A stretch of 64,000 bases of DNA, from NCBI RefSeq assembly GCF_036010505.1, contig NZ_CP108569.1:2234001-2298000 (forward strand), given 5' to 3'. Numbering within the stretch: position 1 is the stretch's first letter; each line of letters starts with the position of its first letter. Positions 62,608 through 64,000 of this stretch are shown piece by piece. The translations under genes and the position numbers were made by a program. The notes beneath the pieces were generated by a model. The model did no database searches, was not told the DNA's origin, and saw only the letters and a list, made by a program, of their open reading frames with translations. This DNA is from Streptomyces sp. NBC_01197. Lineage in GTDB: Bacteria > Actinomycetota > Actinomycetes > Streptomycetales > Streptomycetaceae.

Positions 62608-64000
62608 GCGGCCGCCTCCTCCAGATCGAGCCTGCGCAGCAGCGTCCTGAGAAGCTCGTCGTCGATGCTCCGCCGGTCGCGCAGCTCCACGAAAACCTCG
62701 CGCTCGGCGCCGATCATCGCCCGTGCGAGCCTCCGGTAGGTGTCGTCGGCGCTCTCGCCGGTGTGCTCGTTCACCGTGCCGAGCCGCTCCCAGACCGCGT
62801 TCCTGCGCCGCGCCATCACGGTGCGCAACCGGTCGGCGAGCGGTTCCGGGAGTTCGTTGTCCTCGTCGGCGAGCATCGAGTTCAGCAGGTCCTCGGCCGC
62901 CTGCGACGCCTCGTTCTGCGCCTGGGCCTCGGCGAGCGTCTCGGCGTGCGTGTCACGGCCCGGGATTCTCAGCAACCGGATCAGCGGCGGCAGCGAGAGC
63001 CCCTGGACGACCAGGGTCGCGATCACCGTCGTAAAGGTCAGGAAGAGCACCAGGTTCCGGGCCGGGAACGGTGCGCCGTGCGCGGTCAGCGGGATCGAGA
63101 AGGCAATGGCGAGCGAGACCACGCCGCGCATTCCGGCCCAGCCGACGACGACCGGCGCGGTCCAGTCCGTATCGGGTTCGCGTTCCCGGATCCTGCTGGA
63201 GATCACGCGTGGCAGGAACGTGGCGGGAAAGACCCAGACGAAGCGCACCACCACGACCACCACGAAAACGGCGGCCGCATACCAGGCGGCTTCCCCTCCG
63301 CCGTAAGTGCCAAGCCCCCGGAGAACAACGGGCAATTGCAGCCCGATCAGCGCGAAGACCGTCGATTCCAGAATGAAGGAGACCATTTTCCAAACGGCCT
63401 CCTCCTGGAGCCGGGTGGCGAAGTCGACCTGCCAGGAACGGTGTCCCAGATAGAGCGCGACGACCACCACGGCGAGCACCCCCGAAGCGTGCACCCGCTC
63501 CGCCGCCGCATAGGCGACGAAGGGAATGAGCAGCGAGAGGGTGTTCTGCAGCAGCGCCTCCTTGAGATGCGTACGCAGCCAGTGCAGCGGCACCATCAGG
63601 ACCAGGCCGACCCCGATTCCGCCGACCGACGCCAGCGCGAATTCGCCGAGCCCGTCCGCCCAGGAGACCCCGGCGCCGACCGCGGCCGCCAGCGCCACCT
63701 TGTAGGCGGTGATCGCGGTCGCGTCGTTGACGAGTGATTCGCCCTGCAGGACCGTCGTCAGCCGGGAGGGCAGTCCGAGGCGCCGGGCGATGGCTGTGGC
63801 CGCCACCGCGTCGGGCGGCGCGATCACCGCACCGAGCACCAGGGCCGCGGTGAGCGGGAGATCCGGCACGATCAGATAGGCGAGCCAGCCCACCGCGACG
63901 GTCGCGAAGAGCACATAGCCGACCGAGAGCAGCGCGACGGGCCGCAGATTGGCCCGCAGATCCAGGTACGAGGAGTCGACGGCCGCCGTGTGGAGCAGCG
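62583..64000 (-). CDS. CPA1-family Na+/H+ antiporter (5' truncated by window edge)
   Basis: The frame stays open past 64000, so the start lies beyond the edge; at least 472 residues are seen, ten or more membrane helices. ALVLGAVIAPPDAVAATAIARRLGLP and GESLVNDATAITAYKVAL carry the (P)DAxx and ND motifs of NhaP-type CPA1 antiporters. A soluble acidic C-terminal tail (~330 onward) with NSMLADEDNELPEPLADRLRTV follows. Exchanges Na+ (or K+) for H+ in the plasma membrane. Convergent with the PLP enzyme. Confidence 0.92.
   Translation of the reverse strand, partial: LLHTAAVDSSYLDLRANLRPVALLSVGYVLFATVAVGWLAYLIVPDLPLTAALVLGAVIAPPDAVAATAIARRLGLPSRLTTVLQGESLVNDATAITAYKVALAAAVGAGVSWADGLGEFALASVGGIGVGLVLMVPLHWLRTHLKEALLQNTLSLLIPFVAYAAAERVHASGVLAVVVVALYLGHRSWQVDFATRLQEEAVWKMVSFILESTVFALIGLQLPVVLRGLGTYGGGEAAWYAAAVFVVVVVVRFVWVFPATFLPRVISSRIREREPDTDWTAPVVVGWAGMRGVVSLAIAFSIPLTAHGAPFPARNLVLFLTFTTVIATLVVQGLSLPPLIRLLRIPGRDTHAETLAEAQAQNEASQAAEDLLNSMLADEDNELPEPLADRLRTVMARRRNAVWERLGTVNEHTGESADDTYRRLARAMIGAEREVFVELRDRRSIDDELLRTLLRRLDLEEAAAYREEEAG

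Overview
The window is chromosomal DNA from a Streptomyces or a very close relative. GC is very high with strong third-position GC bias, starts are often GTG (one likely TTG), and the gene content is typically streptomycete: a conservon (CvnA-B-C-D), an XRE/Scr1-type regulator with a DUF397 partner, fused 2-oxoglutarate dehydrogenase Kgd, nickel superoxide dismutase with its SodX protease, a GH25 lysozyme, DUF4097/PadR and DUF1648/GntR pairs, and a family 2B encapsulin. From memory, the order kgd, two-component pair, spermidine-synthase-like, lon, PP2C, conservon, and further along malic enzyme, ABC transporter, sodX and sodN, resembles the core S. coelicolor chromosome. This synteny was not checked.

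Layout. 1-7 kb: a truncated gene end, a decayed methyltransferase, a DUF6234-like membrane protein, the DUF397/XRE pair, an anti-sigma-like ATPase, 4-hydroxybenzoate hydroxylase (pobA) divergent from a TetR regulator, and a secreted NlpC/P60 hydrolase behind a structured leader. 7-13.5 kb: a five-gene minus-strand operon, cvnA-B-C-D plus a StyA-like flavin monooxygenase, then a PP2C-like protein. 13.6-26 kb: a MarR regulator, lysozyme, lon (with a HspR/HAIR operator), a rhomboid-like protein, a spermidine-synthase-like protein, an OmpR/EnvZ-type two-component pair and kgd. 26-39 kb: the DUF4097-PadR autoregulated pair, an FAD monooxygenase, a quinone-oxidoreductase-like protein, malic enzyme, a polar amino-acid ABC transporter, a methyltransferase, a CGNR zinc-finger protein, sodX and sodN.

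39.1-51 kb is accessory and partly decayed. Directly behind sodN lie the 3' end of a tyrosine integrase and the 3' half of a radical SAM/SPASM maturase (two frameshifts). These are followed by an apparently intact 45-residue RiPP-type precursor gene with its own strong RBS (40033-40170) and an APH-fold kinase. This looks like the remnant of a mobile RiPP island and is the most unusual system here. Next come an ArsP-like permease, a MarR regulator, a frameshifted SpoIIE-type phosphatase, an F420-type Ddn-like oxidoreductase, a frameshifted ClC channel, a PH-domain membrane protein, and an ion-transport operon (CPA-type antiporter, CBS protein, ArsB/NhaD transporter). The two frameshifted genes share a 15-bp palindromic box at the same distance from their starts.

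51-64 kb: an MFS exporter, a DUF952-DUF1349 fusion, a carboxymuconolactone-decarboxylase-like protein, the DUF1648/GntR pair, a GNAT, and a polyprenyl synthase downstream of a cNMP-domain (family 2B) encapsulin shell gene, a likely cargo/shell pair. These are followed by a nitric-oxide module (NsrR-like Rrf2 regulator and flavohemoglobin, both preceded by 9-5-9 operators), a PLP-dependent ACC deaminase/D-cysteine desulfhydrase-like gene, and a CPA1 Na+/H+ antiporter that runs off the right edge. No rRNA, tRNA or CRISPR array was recognised. No database search was possible; all family names come from recognition of motifs and architecture.
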